DNA from: Nocardia sp. CC227C
Lineage (GTDB): Bacteria; Actinomycetota; Actinomycetes; Mycobacteriales; Mycobacteriaceae
Direction: 5' to 3'
Assembly (NCBI RefSeq): GCF_030767025.1
Contig: NZ_JASITE010000010.1
Location: 62,001-126,000, forward strand
DNA: 64,000 nt
How positions within the stretch are numbered: position 1 is the first letter of the stretch; each line of letters opens with the position of its first letter. Made by a program: the position numbers and the translations under genes. Below, piece by piece: positions 7,610 to 16,700 of the stretch. The notes under the pieces are model-generated. The model was not told where the DNA came from. It saw only the letters and a list, made by a program, of their open reading frames with translations, and ran no database searches.

Positions 7610-7704
7610 ATGGTCAGGCTATGGAAGCGGCCGCCCGCTCGGCTTCTCCGAAATTGCTCTGATCGAGAATCGCTCCGATCGCACCGGCCCGATCGCGAGC
7701 GCCG

Positions 7705-8124
7705 TTAATCGGGAAGCTTCCGATCCGACAGACCGTGAATGAACACGAAACAGCCGGGAATGCGCGGCGTGCCCTCGGCCGCGAATTTGGCCTGATACTC
7801 CGAGGGCGACAGGCCCACCAGTTCGGTGAATTTGCGGCTGAAGGAACCCAGCGAGCTGTAGCCCACCAGCATGCACGCCTCGGTCACCGTCACATTGGTG
7901 GCGCGCAACAGGTCCTGCGCGCGTTCGATGCGCCGCTCGGCCAGGTAGACCGCCGGCGTCTTGCCGTAGGTGGCCGCGAAACTACGCAGGAAGTGGTACT
8001 TGGAGACGCCCGCGGCGGCCGCCAGACGGTCCAGGTCCAGCGGCTCGGCGTAGTTCCGGTCGGCCAGATCCCGCGCCCGCCGCAGATGCGGGAGCAGGTC
8101 CTCGGGAACCGGGCGGGCCGCCAT
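7705..8124 (-). CDS. AraC-family transcriptional regulator, DNA-binding domain only
   Basis: At 139 aa this is little more than the AraC/XylS DNA-binding domain. The first helix-turn-helix is LDRLAAAAGVSKYHFLRSF (~30-48). The second is VTEACMLVGYSSLGSFSRKF (~78-97), ending with the typical SPSEYQAKF. No ligand-binding N-terminal domain is present, so signal sensing must come from elsewhere. Its start lies 7 nt after the menJ stop, so it is probably the second gene of a menJ transcript. Confidence 0.92.
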   Translation of the reverse strand: MAARPVPEDLLPHLRRARDLADRNYAEPLDLDRLAAAAGVSKYHFLRSFAATYGKTPAVYLAERRIERAQDLLRATNVTVTEACMLVGYSSLGSFSRKFTELVGLSPSEYQAKFAAEGTPRIPGCFVFIHGLSDRKLPD

Positions 8125-8131
8125 GAGCGGT

Positions 8132-9370
8132 TCAGGAGAAGGGCTGGAGTTCGTCGAAGCGCAGCGAGGCCCGCCCCGCGCCGCGCCACAGCTTGGCGGT
8201 CAGATCCACGTCCTCGTCGGTGACCAGATTGCCCATGACCCGAACGGCGGTGCGCTGCAAGAGTTTCGAGCGCATGACCGGCGGGCCGCCGAGCGGCACC
8301 GTCTTGGGATGGGTGGCGAATCCGGCCAGTCGGCGCGCCACCGAGAAGGTGCGGCCGTAGCGGGCGCGCAGCATATCCGGCCACAGCGTGGACAGATCGG
8401 GCTCGTCCAGGATGCCGGCGAGCATGTGGCCGCCCTCCAGGCCGTAGTCGATGCCCTCGCCGTTGAGCGGATTCACGCATCCGGCGGCGTCACCGACCAG
8501 CGCCCAGTTGCGGCCCGCCACGTGGGAGACCGCACCGCCCATGGGCAGCAGCGCCGAGGCGACCGCGCGGGCCTCGCCCTCGAAGCCCCACTCCTCGCGG
8601 CGCAGCGAGACATAGTGCTGCAACAGCGGTTTCAGCGAGATATGGGAGGGGCGGCGTTCGGTTGCCAGCGAGCCGACGCCGATATTCACCTCGCCGTTGC
8701 CCAGCGGGAACACCCAGCCGTAACCGGGCACCAGGGTGCCCTCGGCATCCCGCAGTTCCAGGTGCGAGGTGATCCACGGATCGTCGCTGCGACCGGACTT
8801 GATGTAGGCGCGCGCGGCCACGCCGTAGGCGTACTGCCGATGCCAGGTGCGGCCGAGCAGTTTGCCCACCGGCGACCGCACGCCGTCGGCCACGATCAAT
8901 GTCGTGCAGCCGATGGCGTGCAGACCGCCGTCGGTCTTCACGGTGATGCCGGTGACCCGGTCGCCGTCCCGCGCCACCTCGACCACACGCGCGCCGTCCA
9001 CCATGCGCGCCCCCGACTTCACCGCGGTCTCGCGCAGCTTGTCGTCGAGTTCGGTGCGCGGCACCGCACTGCCGTAGCTCGGGAAGGACCCCTCCGGCCA
9101 GGGCAGCAGCGCCTCGCGCCCGAACCCGGCCATACGCAGCCCGTGATTCACGGTGTGCGCCCGCAACCACTCCCCCAGCCCCAGATGCTCGAGCTCGGCC
9201 GTGGCGCGCGGGGTCAGCCCGTCACCGCAGGTCTTGTCGCGCGGGAACACCGCCGAATCGACGCCGAGCACATCGCGCCCCGCCCGCGCCGCCCACGCGG
9301 CCGCGGCCGACCCGGCCGGTCCCGCCCCCACCACCAGCACATCCGCGTGCGCGGGCAATACGTCCGACAT
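8132..9370 (-). CDS. menJ: Menaquinone reductase (geranylgeranyl-reductase family)
   Basis: MenJ saturates one isoprene unit of menaquinone. It is an FAD enzyme of the geranylgeranyl reductase family: N-terminal GxGxxG (ADVLVVGAGPAGSAAAAWAA), DKTCGDGLTPRA, and the second FAD motif NWALVGDAAGCVNPLNGEGI near residue 285. Order with the divergent polyprenyl synthase and htpX matches M. tuberculosis Rv0561c-Rv0562-Rv0563. I chose the ATG at 9370 (412 aa) with AGGGG just upstream. An in-frame ATG at 9415 would add 15 residues not seen in the mycobacterial protein. Confidence 0.9.
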   Translation of the reverse strand: MSDVLPAHADVLVVGAGPAGSAAAAWAARAGRDVLGVDSAVFPRDKTCGDGLTPRATAELEHLGLGEWLRAHTVNHGLRMAGFGREALLPWPEGSFPSYGSAVPRTELDDKLRETAVKSGARMVDGARVVEVARDGDRVTGITVKTDGGLHAIGCTTLIVADGVRSPVGKLLGRTWHRQYAYGVAARAYIKSGRSDDPWITSHLELRDAEGTLVPGYGWVFPLGNGEVNIGVGSLATERRPSHISLKPLLQHYVSLRREEWGFEGEARAVASALLPMGGAVSHVAGRNWALVGDAAGCVNPLNGEGIDYGLEGGHMLAGILDEPDLSTLWPDMLRARYGRTFSVARRLAGFATHPKTVPLGGPPVMRSKLLQRTAVRVMGNLVTDEDVDLTAKLWRGAGRASLRFDELQPFS

Positions 9371-9459
9371 CGACCCCTGCCCGGGCGTCGTCTCCGGTGA
9401 ACCCATAGGACCCATACTGGCACGCTGTGTTTGATTTGCCCTCCGCTGCGCTCCGGGCG

Positions 9460-9559
9460 GGGTTCGCGGCGCTGGAGGTCCCGGTTCTTCCCTCCCTCCG
9501 CTCCCCCCGCTTCGCTCCTCCGCTCCGGTCGGTCCAGAACCGGGACGCGCCGCGAACCC
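9460..9559. repeat. Large inverted repeat in the menJ-grcC spacer
   Basis: The 407-nt spacer 9371-9777 has no convincing gene. It holds an inverted repeat with two matched segments per arm. GGGTTCGCGGCG (9460-9471) and TCCCGGTTCT (9479-9488) pair with AGAACCGGGA (9536-9545) and CGCCGCGAACCC (9548-9559). The loop is pyrimidine-rich (CCTCCCTCCGCTCC type). Further right there are short degenerate copies of a GCGCTATGG/GCGCTACGG motif. The role is unknown; a repeat-element family or a bidirectional terminator is possible. Confidence 0.65.
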
Positions 9560-9777
9560 AGGAGGGTTGCGCTATGGGGGCGGGCCAGGGCGGCTGCGCT
9601 ACGGAGGCGAGCTCGCTGCGGACGCGGACCACGGTGGTTTCGCTATGGGACGGGGGGTGGAGGCGCGGGGTCGGGCCGGTGTTCTTTCCGTCCCACTACG
9701 GTGGTGTTCCATGGGGATATAGGTGGCGACACGCTAGGTTCTTCCCCGTGGGGTCGGACGCGGCACTGGGAGATGAA

Positions 9778-10800
9778 ATGAGCGCATCGGCTGTGAGCGA
9801 TGAGAGCACCGTGGTTGCGGGGGTGGATCTCGGCGATCCGGAGCTCGCCGCGACCGTGCGGAACGGCCTGGTGGAGGTCGAGGATCTGCTGATCCGGGAG
9901 TTGTCCGACGGGGAGGAATTCCTGCAGGAGGCGGCGCTGCACCTGGCGCGGGCCGGTGGGAAGCGGTTCCGGCCGCTGTTCACCGTCCTCACCGGGCAGC
10001 TTGGTCCCAAACCCGACAGCCCGGATCTGATCACGGCGGGCACCGTGGTCGAGCTGGTGCATCTGGCGACGCTGTACCACGACGACGTGATGGACGAGGC
10101 CCCGATGCGCCGCGGCGCGCCGAGCGTGAACTCGCGCTGGAGCAATTCCATCGCGATCCTCTCCGGCGACTACCTGTTCGCGCACGCCTCGCGCCTGGTG
10201 TCCACGTTGGGGCCGGACGCGGTGCGCATCATCGCCGAGACCTTCGCCGAACTGGTGACCGGGCAGATGCGGGAGACGCTGGGCGCCAAGGAGTCCCAGG
10301 ATCCGGTGGAGCACTACCTGCGGGTGGTGTGGGAGAAGACCGGCTCGCTCATCGCGGCCTCGGGCCGTTTCGGCGGCACCTTCTCCGGCGCGGACCCCGA
10401 GCACGTGGAGCGGCTGGCGCGGCTGGGCGACGCGGTGGGCACCGCGTTCCAGATCTCCGACGACATCATCGACATCTCCTCGGTGTCGGAGCAGTCCGGC
10501 AAGACGCCGGGCACCGACCTGCGCGAAGGCGTGCACACCCTGCCGGTGTTGTACGCGCTGCGCGACGAGGGCCCGGAGGGCGACCGGCTGCGCAAGCTGC
10601 TGGCCCGCCCGCTGGAGACCGATGCCGAGGTGGACGAGGCGCTGGAGCTGCTGTCGCGTTCGCGCGGCATGCTGCTGGCCAAGGAGAAGTTGCAGGGGTA
10701 CGCCGATATCGCGCACGCGGAGCTGTCCGCACTGCCGTCCGGGCCCGCCAACGAGGCGCTGGAGCGCCTGGTGCGCTACACCATCGAACGCGTGGGCTGA
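9778..10800 (+). CDS. grcC: Polyprenyl diphosphate synthase (menaquinone side chain)
   Basis: This is a long-chain trans-prenyltransferase that condenses IPP onto an allylic diphosphate to make the menaquinone tail. The 340-aa product has the first Asp-rich motif in LYHDDVMDEAPMRRG (~residue 100) and the second in FQISDDIIDIS (~228). The basic AGGKRFRPLF substrate site is at ~59. The two residues before the first DD are small or aromatic (LYH), but product length cannot be set by eye. The start is ATG 9778 after GGGAGATGAA. It is divergent from menJ. Confidence 0.92.
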   Translation: MSASAVSDESTVVAGVDLGDPELAATVRNGLVEVEDLLIRELSDGEEFLQEAALHLARAGGKRFRPLFTVLTGQLGPKPDSPDLITAGTVVELVHLATLYHDDVMDEAPMRRGAPSVNSRWSNSIAILSGDYLFAHASRLVSTLGPDAVRIIAETFAELVTGQMRETLGAKESQDPVEHYLRVVWEKTGSLIAASGRFGGTFSGADPEHVERLARLGDAVGTAFQISDDIIDISSVSEQSGKTPGTDLREGVHTLPVLYALRDEGPEGDRLRKLLARPLETDAEVDEALELLSRSRGMLLAKEKLQGYADIAHAELSALPSGPANEALERLVRYTIERVG

Positions 10801-10903
10801 ACCGGCGACAGTGGCCCGGGTCGCATCCGGGAACCCGTTCCACCGTGCTCATCGTTGACCTGTGTGTAACGCATACCGGGAGGGGCGCGGCAGAAGGAGA
10901 CCG

Positions 10904-11785
10904 ATGCACGGGCACAGTTTTTCGAACGGGTTGAAGACCTTCGGGCTCTTGGTCGGCATGTCGGCGCTGATCGTGTTCGCCGGGGCGATGTTCCGCAATC
11001 CGACGATCCTGGTGCTGTCGATCCTGCTGGCCGTGGGCATGAACGCCTACGCGTACTTCAACAGTGACAAGCTGGCGCTGCGGGCCATGCACGCGCAGCC
11101 GGTGACCGAGTTGGAAGCGCCCGTCATGTACCGCATCGTGCGGGAGCTGGCGACCACGGCGCGCCAGCCCATGCCGCGGCTCTACATCAGCCCCACCAAC
11201 GCGCCCAATGCCTTCGCGACCGGCCGCAGCCCCCGGCACGCGGCGGTGTGCTGCACCACCGGCATTCTGCAGATCCTGGACGCGCGCGAACTGCGCGCGG
11301 TGCTGGGCCATGAGCTCTCGCACGTCTACAACCGCGACATCCTGATCTCGTCGGTGGCGGGCGCGCTGGCCTCGATCATCTCCGGTCTGGCCAATCTGGC
11401 CTTCTTCGCCAGCGCCTTCGGCGGCAATCGCAATGGTGAGGGCCCGAATATGATCGGCATCCTGCTGGTCTCGCTGCTGGGCCCGATCGCGGCCACGCTG
11501 ATCAAGCTGGCGGTGTCCCGCTCCCGTGAATTCCAGGCCGATCAGGACGGCGCCGAACTCACCGGCGACCCGCTGGCGCTGGCGTCGGCCCTGCGCAAGA
11601 TCGAGCGCGGCGTGCAGGCCGCTCCCCTGCCGCCGGAACCCCGGCTGGCGGCCGAATCGCACCTGATGATCGCCAACCCGTTCCGCGTCGGGGACAAGGC
11701 GGCCCGGCTGTTCTCCACCCACCCGCCCATGGCCGAGCGCATCGCCCGCCTGGAACAGCTGGCGGGCGGCCCCCGGTACCTGTAG
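10904..11785 (+). CDS. htpX: Zinc metalloprotease HtpX
   Basis: This is a membrane-bound M48 peptidase that degrades misfolded membrane proteins. The 293-aa product has two N-terminal membrane helices (TFGLLVGMSALIVFAGAMF, PTILVLSILLAVGMNAYAYF). The zinc site LGHELSHVYNRD is near residue 143, with the third ligand Glu in SREFQADQDGAE (~208). Two more hydrophobic segments lie between the two motifs. The start ATG follows GAAGGAGACCG. It lies 103 nt after grcC, in the same order as in mycobacteria. Confidence 0.96.
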   Translation: MHGHSFSNGLKTFGLLVGMSALIVFAGAMFRNPTILVLSILLAVGMNAYAYFNSDKLALRAMHAQPVTELEAPVMYRIVRELATTARQPMPRLYISPTNAPNAFATGRSPRHAAVCCTTGILQILDARELRAVLGHELSHVYNRDILISSVAGALASIISGLANLAFFASAFGGNRNGEGPNMIGILLVSLLGPIAATLIKLAVSRSREFQADQDGAELTGDPLALASALRKIERGVQAAPLPPEPRLAAESHLMIANPFRVGDKAARLFSTHPPMAERIARLEQLAGGPRYL

Positions 11786-11857
11786 CGGTTCGCCGCCGAC
11801 ACCGAACTGTTCCGCTCGAGGTGTGCCACCTGCGCGCAGCAGGGTCTCCGGGACGAT

Positions 11858-11888
11858 CGTGCCCGCCCGTGGATCACGGGCGGGCACG
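11858..11888. terminator. Bidirectional terminator between htpX and DUF2505 gene
   Basis: A 14-bp perfect stem (CGTGCCCGCCCGTG/CACGGGCGGGCACG) with a 3-nt loop is followed by GAATTTCCTT on the plus strand. It lies between convergent genes. Confidence 0.82.
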
Positions 11889-11903
11889 GAATTTCCTTGG
11901 CTA

Positions 11904-12407
11904 CTAGGCGTTCTGGGTGGCGTACCAAGCCTCGATGTGCTTGCGTTCGCTGTCCATCACCTTGCGGAGCAGGTTCTCCACCAGCGGTTCGATGGCGCCG
12001 CCGACCAGCGCCACCTTGACGGCCACGATGCCGCTCACCTCGATCTCGGAGCCCGCGGCGGTGGGCCGCAGTTCGTAGGTGCCCTCCATCTCGGTGGTGA
12101 TGCCCTTGGACGCGCCCTTGAAGTCGCCCTTGGCGATCTCGCCGTCCAGGGCGCCCCAGTTGTCGGTGCGCTCGAGCACGAGCTCGCTCTTGAGCACCTT
12201 GGTGACGATGCTGGGGATCTTCTCCTCGGGCGCCTTTTCGGTCATATGGATGCGGATGGTGCCGGGTCCCCCGGGGTGCGAGAGATCCAGGGTGGCGGTG
12301 GCGGCGTCGGCGAAGCGCGACCGCCACACATCGTCGGAGGTGAGTGCCCGGTGAAGATCTTCGACCGGAACGCTGTACTGCACGGTGAAGCTGATTTTTC
12401 GGGACAT
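11904..12407 (-). CDS. DUF2505 domain protein (SRPBCC-like)
   Basis: The 167-aa protein starts MSRKISFTVQYSVPVEDLHR and spans the whole DUF2505 family found in actinobacteria, a START/Bet v 1-like lipid-binding fold. Internal segments such as GTIRIHMTEKAPEEKIPSIV and TTEMEGTYELRPTAAGSEIE fit alternating beta strands. The C-terminus is the long helix ENLLRKVMDSERKHIEAWYA. No catalytic residue is evident and the function is unknown. It is divergent from the DUF3592 gene with 40 nt between starts. Confidence 0.85.
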   Translation of the reverse strand: MSRKISFTVQYSVPVEDLHRALTSDDVWRSRFADAATATLDLSHPGGPGTIRIHMTEKAPEEKIPSIVTKVLKSELVLERTDNWGALDGEIAKGDFKGASKGITTEMEGTYELRPTAAGSEIEVSGIVAVKVALVGGAIEPLVENLLRKVMDSERKHIEAWYATQNA

Positions 12408-12447
12408 GGCCGCACACGGTAGTCGAGCCGTTGAATAAGCTGGTTAA

Positions 12448-12894
12448 GTGTCGGAAACCAGCCAGTCTGCCAACACGATGCGGCACCGTGCGCTTCGCTT
12501 GCAGCGGACCCGGATCGGGGTCCTCATCACCGCTACCGCTATCAGCGCGCTATCGGTGCTGCTGCTGCTCGCGGCCTGGCGGGACGACTATCTGATCAAC
12601 GCCGACAAAGGTGTGGCAACCGGTGAGGTGCTGTCGGCGGGCCGCCTGCGTTCGGCGGTCATCTTCGTCACCCCGGACGGCAAGACCCATAACCCTCGGG
12701 TGGGGGTGCTCTACCCCACCAAACTGACGGTGGGCGAGCGCATCAACGTGGAGTACCGGCGCAGCGATCCGGATCTGGTGCGGGTGGCGGGCCGGGACGT
12801 GCGGGTGGCCATCATCCCCACCCTGTCGGTGATCGTGGTGACCTGGGGCGTGGCGCTGCCCACGCTGTGGCTGCTGTCGCGCCGGGAGCGCTAG
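12448..12894 (+). CDS. DUF3592-type two-helix membrane protein
   Basis: The 148-aa protein starts at GTG 12448. It has a first membrane helix at ~28-45 (ITATAISALSVLLLLAAW), an extracytoplasmic beta-rich segment (GVATGEVLSAGRLRSAVIF ... YPTKLTVGERINVEYRRSDP), and a second helix near 122-142. The middle resembles the DUF3592 domain. Function is unknown. It ends 9 nt before menG and is likely co-transcribed with it. Confidence 0.82.
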   Translation: MSETSQSANTMRHRALRLQRTRIGVLITATAISALSVLLLLAAWRDDYLINADKGVATGEVLSAGRLRSAVIFVTPDGKTHNPRVGVLYPTKLTVGERINVEYRRSDPDLVRVAGRDVRVAIIPTLSVIVVTWGVALPTLWLLSRRER

Positions 12895-12903
12895 GGTTCG
12901 ACT

Positions 12904-13617
12904 GTGGCGAAAACAGAGCGGCGGGAATCGTTTCGGGCCTCGCTGGACAAGCAGCCGCACGAGGTCGCGTCGATGTTCGACGGGGTCGCGAAGCGGTACG
13001 ACCTGACCAATACCGTCATCTCCGCGGGACAGGACCGCTATTGGCGCTGGACGACACGCAAGGCCCTCGCGCTACGGCCCGGTGAGCGGGTACTGGATCT
13101 CGGGGCGGGAACCGGTGTGTCCACGGTGGATCTGGCGAAATCCGGCGCCTGGGTGGTGGCGGCGGACTTCTCACAGGGCATGCTCGCCGCCGGACGGCAT
13201 CGCGAGGTGCCGATGGTGGCGGCCGACGCCATGCGCCTGCCCTTCGCCGACGCCTCCTTCGATGCCGTGACCATCGCCTACGCGCTGCGCAATGTGGCCG
13301 ATCCGGATCTGGCGCTGCGCGAGATGCTGCGGGTCACCAAACCGGGCGGGCGGCTGGTGGTGGCGGAGTTCTCCACACCGGTGTTCGGCCCGTTCCGCAC
13401 CGTCTATATGGAGTACCTGATGAAGGCGCTGCCGAAGGTGGCGCGCGCGGTCTCCAGCAATCCGGACGCCTACGTGTACCTGGCCGAGTCGATTCGGGCC
13501 TGGCCGACCCAGTCGCAGCTGGCGCTGCGCATCGCCGACGCCGGGTGGTCGCGGGTCGAATGGCGCAACCTGACCGGCGGGGTGGTGGCGCTGCACCGCG
13601 CCCACAAACTGGGCTGA
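12904..13617 (+). CDS. menG: Demethylmenaquinone methyltransferase
   Basis: MenG (UbiE family) performs the last core step of menaquinone synthesis, SAM-dependent methylation of demethylmenaquinone. The 237-aa product starts at GTG 12904. It shows FDGVAKRYDLTN (UbiE motif, ~25-36), SAM motif I VLDLGAGTGVSTVDLA (~64-79), and FDAVTIAYALRNVADP followed by LRVTKPGGRLVVAEFS. The length is normal. It overlaps no neighbour and is followed by a terminator hairpin at 13652. Confidence 0.95.
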   Translation: MAKTERRESFRASLDKQPHEVASMFDGVAKRYDLTNTVISAGQDRYWRWTTRKALALRPGERVLDLGAGTGVSTVDLAKSGAWVVAADFSQGMLAAGRHREVPMVAADAMRLPFADASFDAVTIAYALRNVADPDLALREMLRVTKPGGRLVVAEFSTPVFGPFRTVYMEYLMKALPKVARAVSSNPDAYVYLAESIRAWPTQSQLALRIADAGWSRVEWRNLTGGVVALHRAHKLG

Positions 13618-13651
13618 GCTCCGCGTGAGATAAATCACCGCAGGTCAGGCA

Positions 13652-13685
13652 CCTCACCACGGCCGATGTGCGCGGTGAGGAGTTT
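13652..13685 (+). terminator. Terminator after menG
   Basis: CCTCACC (13652-13658) and GGTGAGG (13674-13680) form a stem around a 15-nt interior, followed by AGTTTTG. It lies 35 nt past the menG stop. Confidence 0.65.
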
Positions 13686-13686
13686 T

Positions 13687-13702
13687 GTCACCTGGCGATA
13701 AC
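13687..13702 (+). promoter_or_regulatory. GlnR-box-like site upstream of the nitrate reductase fusion
   Basis: GTCAC-N6-ATAAC matches the general layout of the actinobacterial GlnR box (GTnAC-N6-GAAAC), with two mismatches in the second half. A further TAAAT lies 6 nt on. GlnR is the known regulator of nitrate assimilation in this group, so the position 32-45 nt upstream of the start is suggestive. The match is weak and unproven. Confidence 0.35.
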
Positions 13703-13734
13703 GTTGGGTAAATCCGGCGCAATCGGGGATCGGG

Positions 13735-16700
13735 ATGATCGGTCTCATGTCGGATGCAGCCACTCCCCGCACGAGCACCCGCACGGCGTGCTCCTACTGC
13801 GGCGTCGGCTGCGGCATCACCGTCGACACCGGGACCGACGAGCACGGCGCGACCGTGATCGCCAAGGTGAGCGGTGACAAGCTGCACCCGGTCAACGCCG
13901 GACGCCTGTGCACCAAGGGGGCCACCCATCTCGAACTGCACACCACACCGGGCCGCATGGCGACCGCGTACCGGCGGCCCGAGCGCGGGCAGGCACCGGT
14001 GGCGGTGCCGGTCGACGCGGCCGTCCAGGAGGCCGCCGACCGACTGCGGGTGATCCTCGACACCCACGGACCCGACGCCATCGCCCTGTACGTATCCGGG
14101 CAGATGTCCATGGAAGCGCAGTACCTGGCCACCAAGCTGGCCAAGGGGTATCTGCGGACCGTGCACATCGAGGCCAATTCGCGGCTGTGCATGGCCAGCG
14201 CGGCCACCGGTTACAAGCAGTCGTTGGGCGCGGACGGCCCGCCCGGCTCCTACGACGACATCGACCACGCCGACCTGTTCTTCGTCATCGGCGCGAATAT
14301 GGCCGACTGCCATCCGATCCTGTTCCTGCGCATGGCCGACCGGCTGAAGGCGGGCGCGAAGCTGATCGTAGTGGATCCGCGCCGCACCGACACGGCGGCG
14401 CGGGCGGATCTGTTCCTGCAGATCGCGCCCGGCACCGATCTGGCACTGCTCAACGGCCTGCTGCACCTGCTGGTCGCCAACGGTGACATCGACGCCGAAT
14501 TCATCGCCGAGCACACCGAGGGCTGGGCGGCCATGCCGGAATTCCTGGCCGACTACCCGCCCGGACGGGTCGCCGAGATCACCGGCGTCGACGAGGCGCA
14601 GCTGCGCACCGCCGCCCGCTGGATCGGCGCGGCGGGCGAGTGGATGTCGCTGTGGACCATGGGCCTCAACCAGTCCACGCACGGCACCTGGAACACCAAT
14701 GCCCTCTGCAATCTGCACCTGGCCACCGGCGCCATCGGGCGCACCGGCAGCGGGCCGTTCTCGCTGACCGGGCAGCCGAATGCCATGGGCGGCCGGGAGA
14801 TGGGCTATATGGGGCCGGGGTTGCCCGGACAGCGCGCGGTGCTGTCGGCGGCCGATCGCGCCTTCGTGGAGACCGTGTGGGGGGTGGAGCCGGGCACCAT
14901 TCGGGATACCGGTGGTCCCGGCACCATCGAGATGTTCCGCGGCCTGGCCGACGGGGACATCAAGGCGTGCTGGGTCATCTGCAGCAATCCCGTTGCCTCC
15001 GTGGCGAATCGGAAGAACGTCATCGCGGGCCTGGAGGCCGCGGAACTGGTGATCGCGCAGGACGTGTACACCGAGACCGCCACCAACGCCTACGCCGACG
15101 TCCTGCTGCCCGCCACCCTGTGGGCGGAATCCGATGCGGTGATGGTGAATTCCGAACGCACCATGACACTGCTGCGGCGCTCCGTCGATCCGGTGGGCGA
15201 CGCGCGGCCGGACTGGCTGCTCATCGCCCAGGTCGCCACCGCCATGGGCTTCGAGGGATTCGACTACGCGTCCAGCGCCGAGGTGTTCGCGGAGATCACG
15301 CGGTTCAGCAATCCGGCAACGGGGTACGACCTGCGCGGCATCAGCTACGAGGCGCTGCGCGAGGGACCCGTGCAGTGGCCGTGCCCCGATCCGCGGCGGC
15401 GGCGCAATCCCATCCGCTACGTGAACGACGGTGTCAGCCAACCGCTGTTCACCGATGCGGACGGGCACACCCCGCGACTGGCCTTCGCCACCCCGAGCCG
15501 CCGCGCGGTGTTCTGGCCGCGCCCGCATCTGCCGCCCGAGGAGATGCCGGACGAGGACTTCCCGTTCGTGCTCAACACCGGTCGTCTCCAGCACCAGTGG
15601 CACACCATGACCAAGACCGGCAAGATCGCGAAACTCACCAGGCTGAACGGGAAGCCGTTCGTGGAGGTGCACCCCGACGACGCCGAGCGGCTGGACGTGC
15701 GCGACGGGGATCACCTCGAAATCGCCTCCCGCCGTGGGCGAGCGGTGCTGCCGGTCGTGATCAGCGACCGCACCCGGCCGGGCTCCTGTTTCGCGCCGTT
15801 CCACTGGAACGACGAGCAGGGCGAGTACCTGACCATCAATGCCGTCACCAATGACGCGGTGGACCCGGCCTCGCTGCAACCGGAGTTCAAGGCGTGCGCC
15901 GTGCGGCTGCGGAAGGTGGCGGTGCTGCCGGAGAACGCTCCGGAGCCGCCCGCGGGCGCGACGGGAACACCCGCAGGCGCAGCCGGAATGGCCGTGGGCG
16001 CAGCCGGAATGGGCGCGGGCGCAGCCGGAATGGCCGCGGGCACAGCCGGAATGGGCGCTGGCGCGGTGGTGCAGCCCACCGGGTCACCGGCCGCCGCGCC
16101 CGCGATGGCGGGCGGACCGCACCCGCTGGCGACCATGCTCGGACTCGAGAGAGCCACCGCGCCGACCCTCAGCGAGACCGAACGCGTCTATCTCGGCGGG
16201 TATCTGGCCGCGCTGCAATCGCTTCCGGTGACCGGCCAACCGGTGCTGCCGGAGACCGCGCCCATCTCGCCCGCCGCGCGCATGTGGGTCGACGGGCTGC
16301 TGGCCGGAATGTATTCCCGCACAGTGGGAATCGTGCCGGGCGCGGGCCCCGCCGATGCCGCCGCGGCGGCTCCGCCGCGCACGGTGACCGTGCTCTGGGC
16401 CTCCCAGACCGGCACCGCCGAGGAGTTCGCGGCCGCGACCGCCACCCGGCTGGCCGAAGCCGGTTTCACGCCCCGGCTGCTCGATATGGACTCGGCCGAA
16501 CTCACCGACCTGACCGGCGATGTGCTGATCATCAGCAGTACCTTCGGCGACGGCGGACCACCCGACAACGGCGCGGACTTCTGGGAACGGCTGACCGACA
16601 GCGCCACCCGCTTCGTCGGCGTCCGCTACGCCGTCTTCGCCCTGGGCGACTCGTCCTATGACGACTTCTGCGGCCACGGCCGCAAACTCGACGAACTGCT

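Noticed and set aside
9427..9777. A 117-residue N-terminal extension of the prenyl synthase
   Set aside because: The stretch is inverted-repeat DNA with Arg/Gly/Ser nonsense. ATG 9778 gives the normal family length.
13654..15879. A 741-codon minus-strand open frame
   Set aside because: It mirrors the nitrate reductase codons on the plus strand. High GC in third positions keeps the antisense frame open, and the protein is low-complexity Arg/Gly/His.
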